A stretch of 64,000 nt of DNA from Cycas panzhihuaensis (GCA_023213395.1 CM041465.1:45205741-45269740); one strand, 5' to 3'. Positions 22,039-33,900 are shown, numbered from the stretch's first letter. Notes: generated from the letters alone by a model not told the origin. Program-made: numbers and translations.

Positions 22039-23160
22039 ATGCTTATAGAATATGCATCCAAATTTTTTAAGGTGAGAGATTATAGGCTTTTAGCTTAACC
22101 AAGCCTCCTTGGGAGTGATGTCACATACTACTATTATAGCGGTCCTATGGTAAGATAGGTAATTGTGGAAATGGATTTGGCCCAAAAGTGAGTAGAAAGT
22201 TTGCCAGCATTCAATATAGCTTTGGTTTTATTCACCAAAGTTTAGTTCATCTATTCTACAACACTATTTTGTTGAGGTGTGTATGGGGCTAAAAATTAAG
22301 GTTTAATACCAAACTATTTGCAGAAAATGGTTATTTAATTAGATGTATACTCCCCTCCATTATTTGATCTAAGCCCCTTGATATTCACTCTTACTTTATT
22401 CTCCACCTTAGTTTTAATATCCTTGAATTTGTCAAAGGCTTGGAATTTATTCCTAAGAAAGTAAACCCATACTTTCATAGAATAATCATCAATGAATATT
22501 ATGAAATATAGGTTTCCCTTGGGTGAAGAAGTTAGCATAAACCTGTGTATATTTGAGTGGACCAATCCCAAGGGTTCAAAGGTTCTCCATGCTCTATTAG
22601 AAGGAAATGACTCCCTATGCTACTTTCCAACTAGGTAGGCCTTACAGATACGCTTGTTTCTTTTAATTTAGGGGAGTCCAAGCACTATTTAGAGCCTATA
22701 CATAAGATTTAGGCTTTGCATGTTAAGGTGACCAAAGTGTTGATGCCATAACTGGTCCTTAGTGCATTTGGAGTTGGATAACTTTACCATATATGAACAT
22801 TTGCCTTATTTTATACAAAAGGAGGTTCTTCTATAATGATTACTTTTCCTTTATCAACCTAAGTGTTATAGGTAGTGGCACAAGATTCAAGTGGAAGATT
22901 AGTGGTAAGGGTCATACCATCAAATTTTTATAGGACATTATCCTCATGTCCTATTATAATGAGTTATCTAGTAGTATGGTCTATTATTATGCAGATGCCT
23001 TGACTATAAAGTACATCCAAAATTTGCTTATTGATTTGGCCTATAGAAAGTAGGTTCATCTTCATACCTAGAATTAGAAAAAAAAAAATTATATGATATT
23101 TGATTTTAGAATCCTTTAATGTGATGGGATCCCTTCTAATTTTAGTCACATCATAGGTAA
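22039..23160 (-). pseudogene. Copia element B, integrase and pre-integrase region
   Basis: The minus strand shows the GAG-pre-integrase region (LGMKMNLLSIGQINKQILDV) and the integrase core at 22571-22335: GLVHSNIHRFMLTSSPKGNL, FIIFIDDYSMKVWVYFLRNK, VNIKGLRSNNGGEYTSN. In active copia integrases the first and second motifs read HSD and DNGG; here both catalytic aspartates have become Asn, a G-to-A change. The end of the domain continues at 5036 on the other side of the Tat insertion. Confidence 0.8.
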
Positions 23161-24540
23161 AGTTATCTTCAAATGTGATGGTTTAAGTTTGAATTGGATG
23201 AGTCTCCTTGAGTAAGTCTTTGATGCTAATCATGTGATGTGTAGCATTTAAATCAATTAACCAAGAGTCATCATCATGTTAAGATGATAAAATAACAAAA
23301 AATAAATTCTAAGAGGTGGAGTATTACATTTTAGTAATATTGCCTCATTGTTGTATATTTCTATTATTTCTCTAGTTCCTGGGTTGACATCTAGGCCTAT
23401 TAGCTTGTCCTTAGTTCTAGTTTCACCTTTGATGTATGTTCTACTAATAGGGTTGGCCATCCTTTTGGATGTAAAGGGTTGTATATTAAAAACTTGGTCT
23501 TCCTAGTGGAATGTTAGGGCCTCCTTGTTGAAAGTAAGGGCCTCCTTATTAAAAGTTAGGATCACCTTGTTAAAATCTAGGACCACCTTATTAAAAGTTA
23601 GGCCTATATGATTGTTCCTCTTAATTTTGAAACATCTAGAATTCAATCAATCTCCTTCTATAGTTAACAACAAGGTGTTTATTTTTCCCATAATACATAT
23701 ATGTGACATTCTGTCTACACTATTGATTCTTTAGTGGTTGAGATTGTGGTGTCTATTGGGGCTATTGAGGTTATTGAGGCTATTTTAAGATGCCCAAAGA
23801 GCTAAACATTTGAGAAAGAGGTTGTTGAGGTGGTAACTACTAAAGGGGTTGATTTTGTAGCTAGTCCCAATCTACATTCTTAGCTATAAATATTGAGGTA
23901 GAGTTAGAAGTTGATGCCACTCCTTAATGATTATAAATATTTTTCTCCATAAGCAAGAGACCTTCAAAGATGTTGAGGTTTATTTTGGTAAAGATATCAT
24001 AAAGTATGGATACAAAACTATTATATTCTATAAGAAGGATGTTGAGGATATTAAATATAAGGTCATGGTTAAAGGGAGGTTCACTAAGGATGACAAGTTG
24101 ATTTCTAATTATTTTAACTTCAGTTAGGTGGGTAATTATGGTTCCAGTAAAAGGTATACCAAAGAGGCATGTTTTTAATATTAGGGACCTTGAATCATCT
24201 TTCCTCTAATAAAGGGAGTATATGATACTCCAAACTTCATGGGAGGTTTGGGCTATTTCAATATTTTGGTCTGCTTGGTCTTCTATAGCTAAGTGGAGGA
24301 ATGAGAGAGCTATGTTGTACTTAGCTTTGAAGGCTACTAAGGCAACTCTATCTAGTGGAATCTCAATGGTAGTATCATTTGGATCCTTAGTATATGTGGG
24401 TAGAGGTATGTCACCATTGACATAAGCCTAATAGTCTTCCATTATAAGGAGGTTTCTAACTCTTTTTTTTTAAGCTAAAAGGTTATTTATTCCACTAAGT
24501 TTAATGTTATTGGATAAGAGCATTTGTGCTACCATTTTAG
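23161..24540 (-). pseudogene. Copia element B, gag and protease
   Basis: A likely start ATG lies near 24538 (MVAQMLLSNNIKLSG), followed by KKRVRNLLIMEDY and AYVNGDIPLPTYTKDPNDTT, then VALVAFKAKYNIALSFLHLA and ILKTCLFGIPFTG: the copia gag domain. The protease region near 23260 reads SWLIDLNATHHM; the family has Asp-Ser/Thr-Gly, so the Asp remains but the rest of the loop is lost. An A/T homopolymer near 24463-24470 accompanies a frame disruption. Confidence 0.7.
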
Positions 24541-26494
24541 AATGTCTTTCTAGTGTCTTATCTACCTAGTGGGACTACTAAACTAGAATGCTACGTTTAA
24601 GGGTCTCTAAAAAGCCCTTAATTACTATTCTATCTAGTGGTACTTGCCCATAAATGGTAAAATAAGGACCCTATATATTAGTACATGAGCTTTCAACTCT
24701 ATATATCTCAATATGTAGGCTATTAAGAAGGTCAAAGACCCCATTGTTTTGTTGGTCCACCTACATTAGATTTATACTTAATGATAATTCTAGTTGACAA
24801 CTACAAACCAAGACACTTATTCCCTCTAGGACTAGCTTGGTCTCTAAATTCCAAGGTAGGTTTCATACCTCAACCCACCACTTAATACAGTTTATAGCCA
24901 ATGGACTTCTCTAATATCTATATAATTTAAGAAGAGCGAATGATGTGTGTAGAGTGGTAACTTTGGAGGTCTTAACCATTCCCCTTATAAGACTAGAAAG
25001 TTTGATATGTAAATTAGGAGTTATCTTTTTTCAATCTTTCAAGTTATTGCTCCTTATAAAATGATATTATTTAAACAAAGAGGGTTCCTTTTATGAAATG
25101 AAAGAAAATAGACCTAAAGTAAATGCAATAAATGAAAAAAAGATGAAGGATTTAGGGTTCTCTAAAGGTGATATTACATCCAAGAGGAAATCATACTCCT
25201 TCATCTAAAAATAACACCTATAACCACAATGCATAAGTACAAGTTAGTAAAGAACTAGATAAGATAGTAAATGAGTATAAATAATCAATATTTAACTATT
25301 AAAAGCCTTGTAAACTAAAAAATAAGCCTTCCATTAGTGAAAAAGGACTTATTATGGCTTAAATAAAAGGTTATAATTGACTACTTATAAACCCTTGAAG
25401 ATCTATTTAAAAATGGTTAGAACTAGCTCTAAACTATAGAGCTCTAAGTTAAGATTCCAATGGTTTGAACGATGCTCAAATCTGACCTCTCATTGAAACG
25501 TTATACCCAAAATAGTATAATGACCTATTTATGAAGGTGAAATAGGGGGGATTTGGCTTAATCCCCCTTTTGAAGTAGCTTCTAGCTTCAAAACAAGTGT
25601 ATGTGACCATTGACTATGTGGTTGAGGTGCTAACAAACTTTAAAAAGATTAAAATATAAAATATCTCTTTTGATTTTATAAAAAGTATTCAAAACAACTT
25701 AAAAAATCTTAAAACTACATATTTTTTAAAGTAGAAGCCTACTAACATTGGGTCTAATATGACCATAAGCTAAATCCCCCTATGTAGATTTGAGTACCAA
25801 ATCAAATCTAATTAAATTTATAATGAACTTTGTAAAAAAACAAAGATAAAATTAAATTGAAATATCTCCATGACCTATGTGCAAGTTTTCACAATAAATG
25901 ATGCATGAACAAAGGAGAAAACTAAATCAAATTTGATGAAATCTAGCGGATAATTGATAGGAATGTCTTTAGCTTGATAAGAGGACCAAGAAATGATAAA
26001 TTCAAGCTATGAAGAGAGTCCCACAATTTTAGATTCACCCACATAGTTGTACAAACTCTACGATAAATAATAGATAAAAAAAGGTTAAAAGCTCCTCTGC
26101 AATGGATTAAAAAAGACAATCATGCTTTTGCATTACTATACAATCCTCCTATACACATTTAAGATGTATATTGGTATGCCCATAAGTAAATTTATAACCA
26201 CAACAAATAGGTATAAGAGAAAATAGAGGCTAAACATGCTGAAATGATAGAAATGACACATCATTTTTGCGTGAAACTGCAATAGTGAGGTCAAAGGACT
26301 ACTACCAATTAGCCATGCTACAAATGGTGATATCTATGTCATGTAATGAACCTTGCAGTATGTTAGATATGTTGAAACCACTAGAAATAAGTGAAAAACT
26401 ATAAAAATAGAGGTAAATGAGGTATCATTATTGATGAACGAGCCACTATTTCTCAACTAAGCTCACAAATAACTAGATAAAATGCACATAACTC
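24541..26494 (-). other. Copia element B leader between primer site and gag
   Basis: About 1.95 kb, AT-rich, without recognisable coding sequence on either strand. It is longer than a typical copia leader, so older unrecognised insertions within it are possible. Confidence 0.45.
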
Positions 26495-26507
26495 ACTCTA
26501 ATACCAT
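26495..26507 (-). other. Primer binding site of copia element B
   Basis: On the minus strand TGGTATTAGAG starts at 26506, two bases inside the LTR end, and matches the initiator-Met tRNA primer site TGGTATCAGAG with one C/T change. It proves that the right-hand LTR is the 5' LTR of a minus-strand element. Confidence 0.75.
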
Positions 26508-26508
26508 A

Positions 26509-26917
26509 TGAAAATATGTACTATAATTTCTCTAATACCATATTAAATTGATTAAAATGATCATAAACTATGTGCATACAAATAGTAAATCAAAAAATAA
26601 AGATTAACATACTATAACATTATAAATTAATTGCATGAAAGCACTACAGGTAAATTAATTCAATGTGTGACTAAATTTTGTTAGAGCTCCTATGTATATC
26701 AAAAGTCAATGTATAAATGAGGGGGATTATGCTTAATTTGTAAGCATATGAATCTTGAATATAAATAATATGATTGACTAACTTAGTGGGAAGTGGGTAG
26801 ACCTAACTAGAATACAAATTATAATTTAATTTGTAAAGGGGGTCTTACCTTATGATGTAACAAGTGCATAATACATGTAAAATATAATATAATGAGCATT
26901 CATTAGTTGTGTCAACA
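26509..26917 (-). repeat. 5' LTR of copia element B
   Basis: About 409 bp, aligned with 3743-4150. On the minus strand it begins TGTTGACACAAC (26917) and ends ATTTTCA (26509). The two LTRs are strongly diverged, fitting B as one of the older elements here. Confidence 0.8.
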
Positions 26918-27287
26918 ACCATCATTCAATCTTATGCCATCATCACTTAATACCTCTTCTTCAATAGTATTTTCTTTGTGCCTTTATCTTAATACTATAG
27001 TAGTAAGTGGTTCCATTCTCTTTTACAACTCTTATAGGTTTTTATTCATTACAACATAGTTTACTCTTCCCCCTCTTCTCATTATTTTTTACTACTCTTC
27101 TCTTCACCCAACTACTTTAGGTCCTAAAACTTCTCTTGTATACTTTTTGCAAGGCTCCTAAGCCCTAATGAGTACTTTCTTATCCTTTCAATAGGAATGC
27201 TCTGCCACTTATATAGTTTCTTCAACAAATATCTACCACAACACCTTGAAATTTTATGATTTTTCTTCAACCTTAGAGTTGAATCAT
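26918..27287 (-). pseudogene. Ty3/gypsy element A, start of gag
   Basis: Between the primer site of element A and the copia B insertion the minus strand gives fragments such as MRRGGRVNYVVMNKNL, MEPLTTIVLR and KENTIEEEVLSDDGIRLNDG, the polar N-terminal region that precedes a gypsy capsid domain. It continues at 3742. Support is mainly positional, since this part of gag is poorly conserved. Confidence 0.5.
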
Positions 27288-27299
27288 GCTCTTATACCA
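27288..27299 (-). other. Primer binding site of gypsy element A
   Basis: TGGTATAAGAGC on the minus strand, one mismatch from the initiator-Met tRNA primer site. It lies two bases inside the presumed LTR end (TCTCCATCA) at 27302. Confidence 0.7.
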
Positions 27300-27301
27300 G
27301 A

Positions 27302-27640
27302 TGATGGAGATGATCTACAAGGAAAAGTTTCGTTCTCACATATACAAACTTAAAACAAAAATAAGATAAAGAATAGGGAGAGTCATTTTACTTCTTATTC
27401 CATTCTATTATATTCAATCTCTAAAAGATAATATAAAATAACAATTATATAATTAAAAGTGGGAAGTCTAAAAGCTTCTAATCCTAATCTTAAAAACTCT
27501 TTAATTTCCTTAAATATCAAATAAAACTATATTTCTAAGTTAATTCCTACCAAGAAAAATAAATCACTAAGGGTTATTAAATAAAAATAAAAACTAGTCT
27601 AAAATTAACCACTATTTCTAAACATACAAAATAAATCTCA
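27302..27640 (-). repeat. 5' LTR of gypsy element A (outer border uncertain)
   Basis: AT-rich DNA following the primer site on the minus strand, with the inner border at 27302 (CA end). The mate LTR lies left of the window, so the outer border cannot be verified; AATCTCA near 27640 is one possible end. Confidence 0.4.
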
Positions 27641-27649
27641 ATTTTTAGT

Positions 27650-27791
27650 AAATTTTAAAGTATCTTTTGACTAGTGGTCTATTAATTTTTTTCTCTAGCG
27701 AGGAGGCGATGGTGAACGAAGTGAATGGAACTAGGGTTTGAGATCGACTGGAATGGCGAGTGCAAATTTTAAAGTATCTTTTGACTAGTGG
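27650..27791. repeat. 28-bp direct repeat flanking an 86-bp segment
   Basis: The same 28 bases (starting AAATTTTAAAGTATC) occur at 27650-27677 and 27764-27791 without mismatch. The 86 bp between them (27678-27763) are GC-richer than the surroundings. Read on the minus strand they end in an A-rich run and contain AAACCCTAG, a word common in plant 5' leaders. This has the form of a short retroposed fragment with a long target duplication, or of a local duplication. Confidence 0.6.
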
Positions 27792-27902
27792 GACAAAATG
27801 AAAAGAATGCTTGAGGATGAACCACATATAGAGTTAAATGAAATGGTATGTCCTTGCTTTTCTTGTTTGGGGCTTTCTTCTTCAATTCTTAATCTTTAAA
27901 AT

Positions 27903-29336
27903 ATGGAAAAAGATCATACCTCTCCAAATCAGAACCAGAACCCTAACTTGGCACCGGGGAGAACCTATCGAGATGTTTTGAAATCAAATGAGGAGGAAAC
28001 ATTTGACCTAACACCTGTGCTTGAGAATAATAAAGTAAGACTAAAAATCCTCGTGGCTCTGGTGGAGAAAACCAAGAAACTTTAGGAGAATTGCCTTATT
28101 GGTAGATTCTCAGGACCTAGGCTGGGACTGGAACCCATTAGGACTTGGACGAGGACCAAATAGAAAATAGTAAGTACTGTGGAGGTAATAGCCATGCTTA
28201 AGGGCTACGTGCTATTTAAATTTGCCTCTTACGAAGACATGTCCAGTATTCTGATTAGGGCCCCATGGATGTTTGGTAAAAAGGCCCTATCTCTTGAGAA
28301 ATGGCATAGGGACTTTGACCCCTCAGTTCCTAAAATTAGACAAGCTCCTATATGGATCCAACTTCCAGGCCTCCCCCTTCACCACTAGAACCCTGAGGTA
28401 TTCAAAGGCATAGCGAAAGCAGTGGGTCCTCTCTTAGCAATTGACTCTGTGATGAAGAACAGGAGTAGGCTCATAAATTACAGAATTTGTGCCCTAGTAA
28501 GAATAGACAAACCCCTCTTAGATGACATATGGATGGATATTCCAGACAAGAGCTGGGTTCAGCCATTGATCTATGAGTTGGACCACTTTAGATGTTCAAC
28601 CTGTAGAAATTTGCACATCTGCCCCCAAAAGTGCCTGGGAGTGCAGCCCTCAAAAGATAAGAATAAAGAAGGTCCCTTAGAACCAAACCCCTAAGAGAAG
28701 GAGAAGGAAAAAGGGGAGGTTCTAGAACGTCCAGACCGAATGGAGGCTGTTGAGGCCCCTCACTTGAACCTAGGTTTCGACCGAAATGAGGAGGACACAC
28801 TTCTAGAGGAAGGCAAACAAGTTGCTCAGGCTCCTATGGCTCTGGAGTGCTTGGCCAATGAGGATGGAATAGGGGAACTTTCCCCTACTAGGGTTGTCTC
28901 TCCGATCCATACTGTCCCGCCTGAGCCACTGTGGCAGCGGGATAAGGAGGTCGTGTTGGGGCTGGATGTTCCCCCCTTGCTTGTTAAGGGTTCCTCCATA
29001 GATGTTGAAAATGAATCAGTGAGTCAGGGGCATTTGGATGGGGTTGAGAAGCTAGAGATGCCCATATTGGAGGACCTAGGGAGGTCAGGCCTTGATTCAT
29101 TATCGCAACTGATTACATCCCAAAAGAAGCAGCCTGATGTGGGAGCCGAGAAGAAGGTTGGGAGACCACCTTCAAAATTGTAAAGAGAGAAAGAAACAAC
29201 TACCTAGGTAGATCAAGGCACCTAGAAAACTTTAAAGGAAGCATTCCTTGAAGGACCTATTCTTAGATCCAGAATAGAAGGCAGAGAACCCCCAAAAGGT
29301 GAAACTGCCGAAGTTTGGAAACAAAGAAAGAAATGA
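27903..29336 (+). pseudogene. LINE-1 ORF1 (DUF4283-like RNA-binding protein)
   Basis: A single frame of 478 codons from ATG 27903 to TGA 29334-29336, with no indels, only nonsense changes (for example TAG near 28083 and 28387). KGYVLFKFASYEDMSSILIR and SLEKWHRDFDPSVPKIRQAP are the DUF4283 domain of plant L1 ORF1. YELDHFRCSTCRNLHIC is a CCHC-type knuckle that has lost part of its spacing. A long acidic region follows (28740-29183) and ends KKVGRPPSKL. The TGA overlaps the ORF2 start as ATGA. The protein would bind LINE RNA in the ribonucleoprotein particle. Confidence 0.8.
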
Positions 29337-32300
29337 TAAAAATTATATCATGGAATATTAGGGGTCTCAATGCCCCTTCAAAATAGAGAATTATTAAGGA
29401 TATGAGGAATAGATATCAACCAGATCTGATATTCTTGCAAGAAACCAAACTGTGTAAGGAGAACGGACCAAAGATTAAGAACAAAATTTGGAAGAATGCT
29501 AAAGGCATCGAGATAGACTATGCCCAAGGAGTTGGGGGGCTTAATGGTGCTGTGGAATCTATATACATGGTCAGGAGAAATTTTTCTGACAGAGGATTCC
29601 TTTGTTTCGATACAGTTAATGAATAAAAGCAACAACATTACATGGCTTGCCACCAACATATATGCTCCAAATCATCAAGAAGCCACGAAGAGGCTTTGGG
29701 ATAGATTGCTAGAGGCCCATAGGGATTGCTGACTCCCATGGCTACTGGCGAGTGACTTCAACTCGGCTTTATCCCTAAGAGATAAGAGAGGTGGCACTGG
29801 GGGATGGACTACTAGCATGAGCGAGTTCAATGACTTCCTACAATAAGGGGGGCTGGAGGATGTCAAACTCAGGGGTGCCACTTTTACTTGGTCCAACAAG
29901 TGGTTAGGGGATAACCTAATTCAAATTAAATTTGGACGGTCTTTGGTTAATTATGATTGGATGAGGTGCTTCAATGACTTCACCCTAAAGGCTCTACCGA
30001 GGACCAGCTCTGACCACTCACCCCTCTTGATGCAATTTTTGGATCTAGGTAAATTTATCAGGGCCCCCTTCAGATTTTAATTGATGTGGCTTTGCCATCC
30101 AGACCTATGGAAGAGGATTGAGGATTGGTGGGGCATTGACATTAAAGGACATGCAATGTATAGATTCTCAAAGATACTGGACTAGGTCAAAAGACAAGTA
30201 AAGGTATGGAATAAGGAAGTTTTTCAAAATATAAACAATCAAAAGGATAAAACCATCCACGATCTGAAAGACATAGAGGAACGGATTGAATGGTTGGGCA
30301 GATCATTGTAGCTAGATAAGGCAGAGAAGGAACTGATTGAGACCCTAGAGGAGATTCTCAACAGAGAGGAAATTCATTGGAGATAAAAATCTAGGGCCCT
30401 GTGGCTGGCCGAAGGAGATAGAAATACTAGATTTTTCCATATGACCACAGCCAAACATAGAGCGAACAATAGAATCGGTAGTCTTCAAAAGGACGATGGC
30501 TCTGTAGTTAGCTTGGCAGAGGGTATGAAGGAGTTGGCCAGCGAATATTTCAAGGACCTATTTGCTGAGCCGCTAGATGGGGACGAGGAAAGGAGGAAGG
30601 ACTTCCTTAACAATATCCCCTATTTGGTGAATGAAGCCCAAAATGCTTAGCTTACAGCTCTGTTCACCCAGGACGAGGTTAGGGTGGCACTCTTTAGCAT
30701 AAAGAAAGATAAAGCCATCCATAATCTGAAAGACATAGAGGAACGAATTGAATGGTTGGGAAAATCATCGTAGCTAGATAAGGTAGAGAAGGAGCTGATT
30801 GAGACCCTGGAGGAGATTCTCAACAGAGAGGAAATTCATTAGAGACAAAAATCTAGGACCCTGTGGCTGGCCGAAGGAGATAGAAATACTAGATTTTTCC
30901 ATATGACTACAGCCAAACATAGAGTGAACAATAGAATCGGTAGTCTTCAAAAGGATGATGGCTCTATAGTTAGCTCAGCAGAGGGTATGAAGGAGTTGGC
31001 CAGCGAATATTTCAAGGACCTATTTGCTGAGCCGCTAGATGGGGACAAGGAAAGGAGGAAGCACTTCCTTAACAATATCCCCTGTTTGGTGAATGAAGCC
31101 CAAAATGCTTAGCTTACAGCTCTATTCACCCAGGACGAGGTTAGGACAGCGCTCTTTAGCATGAAGAAAGATAAAGCCCCAGGCCCCGATGGTTTCCCTC
31201 TGGGGTTTTTTCAAGAGTTTTGGGATATTATTAAGGGGGATCTTATGGAAGCGTTGCAGGAGTTTTATGTAAGCAGAAAGATCTTGCAGGAGTGGCAGAC
31301 TACATTCCTCGTTCTCATCCCTAAAAAAGACAGGGCAAAAAGGATGGAAGAATTTCACCCCATTAGTCTCTGCAATATTAAATACAAAATCATAACCAAG
31401 GTTCTAGTCAATAGAGTTAAGAAAATTATGCCAAACATTATTTCCCAAAACTAAGATGGTTTTCTTCGAGGCAGACAGATCTACGATGCCTATATTATTG
31501 TCTGCTATATTGTTGTCCACGAAATAATTCACTCAGCCACAGAAAGGAAAGAGCCTATGATGCTCATTAAGATTGATCTCACGAAGGCCTTTGATAGGGT
31601 CTCCTAGGAGTGTTTGCTAGACTGCCTAAGGGCTTTTGGTTTTGGGGAGAATTGGCGATCGTGGATAAAACTATGTATTGGTAACCCGCAATTCTCAGTT
31701 ATCATCAATGGCTCATCTTCCAGCTTTTTTCCTAGATTTAGGGGGTTGAGGCAGGGCAACCCTCTCTCTCCTTTCTTGTATATCACGATGGCTAAAATTA
31801 CTGGGTAGAACCCTAGAGTCTGCTAGGAGATAGGGGGTCATAAATGGTATTAAACCAACATATGGGTTGGATAATGTGGTCCATCATCAATTTGTGGATG
31901 ATAATATTTTCTTAAGGAAGGCTACTGTAAGTGAGGCTTCTAAATTTAAAGAGATCTTGGGCCATTTCGAGAAGGCCACGAATCAGAAGATAAGTTTGAA
32001 TAAGAGTAATGTCTTCTTTATAAATACCCCGGGCCATACCCAAGGTAGGATCAGTAGAATCCTAGAGATGGGTATCAAAAAGCTCCCCACAACTTACCTT
32101 GGTCTACCTCTCTTTATTGGGAAGATGACCAAGGATATGTGGAACCCCCTTATCGACAAGATGCAAAGGAAGTTGGCAGGCTAAAAAGGCGCCCTTTTAA
32201 GTTGAGGTGGAAAACTCCAGCTTGTTACTTCCACGCTGCAGAGCATCCCTATTTTTGGATGTCCATCTTTAGAGTTCCGATGGGTATCTCTAACATTATT

Positions 32301-32914
32301 GAATCCATTCAGAAGAGATTTCTATGGTCTGGGGCTGAAAGCAAAGATAGGATACATTTAGTAAACTAGAATAAAGTTTGTACTCCAAAATGGGCCAGTG
32401 GCCTTAATCTGAGAAGGCTTTCTCTCTTCAACGTTGCTCTAGGGGCAAAGATGGGTTGGCGACTACTCAAAGGCAGAGAGAGACTATGGGAGAAGATCCT
32501 ATCAAGAAAATATATCCAAGGGGGCTCTCTTACAGATAATGATGCTTCGCAGGTTGGTTCAATTGTCTAGAGGAGCATTCTTAAAGCTTGGAAAGCTATA
32601 AGGAATGGCCTGAAATGGAGACTAGGAGATGGCAATTCCATTAGATTCTGGGAGGACGCATGGTGTTGCGACAAAGTGCTAAAGGATTGCCCAGACCTGG
32701 AACCTATCATGGGTTCTTGTGTCAGGTATTACGGTATACACATAAAGGATTATTGGTCTGAGAGTAGAAGAAATAGGATTTGGAGGACTTTAGAGGAAAT
32801 CCAAGGAGAAAGACTGCAAAAGGGTCTTAATAAGATCAAAAGGATTCTAGGTAAGAGCTAAATCCCTATAATGCCTTCGCCAGATTTGGTTGTGTGGCCT
32901 CTGAGCTTGTCTAG
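29333..32914 (+). pseudogene. LINE-1 ORF2 (endonuclease and reverse transcriptase), 3' truncated
   Basis: The ATG at 29333 opens with IISWNIRGLNAP, the start of the AP-like endonuclease; LIFLQETKLCKEN, WLATNIYAPNHQ, LLASDFNSALSLRDKRGG and TSSDHSPL follow. RT motifs: KKDKAPGPDGFPLGFFQEFW (31164-31223), HPISLCNIKYKIITKVL, LIKIDLTKAFDRVS, FRGLRQGNPLSPFLY and the palm box FVDDN near 31891. Frameshifts occur near 29610, 31800 and 32180. A 462-bp tandem duplication lies at 30246-31169. The copy breaks off at about 32914 after DLVVWPLS, with no A-tail; the zinc-finger and RNase H end of the protein is missing. Confidence 0.85.
30246..31169 (+). repeat. 462-bp in-frame tandem duplication inside LINE-1 ORF2
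   Basis: Unit 1 is 30246-30707 and unit 2 is 30708-31169 (154 codons each). I count about 25 differences by eye (near 5 percent). A short shared word (GATAAARCC) marks the joins. Both units carry the same TAG stops after ...NEAQNA and in the ...LDK region, so the element was probably already inactive when the duplication arose. Confidence 0.9.
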
Positions 32915-33469
32915 GGATTATAAATATTTGCATAAATGTAGTACTTCATCGGATATAGTTCAATCTAAATATGAATTAATAAATAATGGTGATGAAGTAT
33001 AATTAACATCTTTTTAGTTTCTAGAAGTAAAATCTAAAAGGATACCAAAGAAAGAACAAAAGATAAAGCAAGAAAAAATGTCAAATTTGACATCTTCATC
33101 ATTGAAGAAGAAACTTCTAAAATAATACATAAAAACTATAGAGGATACAAAAAGATTATTACCTGATTTTGAAGAAAAGTAAAAATAAAAAATGTGGTCT
33201 TATAAACAGGAGAATATAACACACATGTCTTATGTATTAGATTTAAGTGAATCATCCATGATTGAAGAAGAAATTAAAGAACAAAAGTGGAATGATATTA
33301 TGGAATTTGAAATCCAAGCTATCAATAAAAAAACATACATAGAATTTGGTTGAATTATATGTAGACAAGTATGTAATTAGATGTAAGTGGATCTATAAGA
33401 AAAAGTTTAAATTGGATAGATCTATAGATAAATACAAAGCTCAATTTGTAGTAAAAGGCATCAAGTAAC
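32915..33469 (+). pseudogene. Copia element A', fragment upstream of RT
   Basis: The plus strand reads YVLDLSESSMIEEEIKEQKW, NDIMEFEIQAINKKTYIEF and, after frame changes, IQSSICSKRH: the linker and first RT block of a copia pol. All of the element's LTR, gag and integrase are missing on the left, where it abuts the broken end of LINE-1. The RT continues at 55295 after the LINE-2 insertion. Confidence 0.7.
33453..33469. repeat. Target-site duplication of LINE-2, left copy
   Basis: AAAAGGCATCAAGTAAC, identical to 55295-55311. The A residues at its start blend with the A-tail of the right copy, so 13 bp is the safe length. Confidence 0.9.
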
Positions 33470-33605
33470 CATGGATTCCCCCTACAGTTTTGGAATTTAG
33501 AAGTTATTAAAGGAGTGGAAAAAGAAATAGGGCCCTTGTTGGCCATTGACTCAGTAACAAAATATAAAAGCCAACTAATTTATGCCAGATTTTGTGTGTT
33601 AATAA
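33470..33605 (+). pseudogene. LINE-2, 5'-truncated ORF1 (first part)
   Basis: The LINE starts inside ORF1 at the DUF4283 domain: the three frames together give the block that in LINE-1 reads PGLPLHH, then GPLLAIDSVMKN. 5' truncation is normal for LINE insertion. Element E interrupts it at 33606; it resumes at 37516. Confidence 0.75.
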
Positions 33606-33900
33606 TGTTGAGGTTAATGCTCATCACCCCACTCCCACCTTAGGCACATGTGAGTGCACACATGTTAAGATAATTTAGGTAAAGTTAATTTTATATTTAG
33701 TTACACATTATTTTATTACTGTTTAAATTTTGGAGGTTGAGGAGGTTTCTCTCCTCCCTCATAGACACCACCTCCTATTGGAAACTTGATGTACTCTTAT
33801 GATAGAATGGATTGAATAATGATATTTTTTACTTATGTTTCTCAATATGGATTAATATTTGCATAACTACTTCTCTCTATACTCTGATTTAATCTTCCAA

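Noticed and set aside
26495-27299. Sequences resembling tRNA 3' ends (TGGTAT(C/T/A)AGAG) as possible tRNA genes
   Set aside because: Only the primer-site dozen bases match and each lies beside an LTR end; there is no cloverleaf around them.
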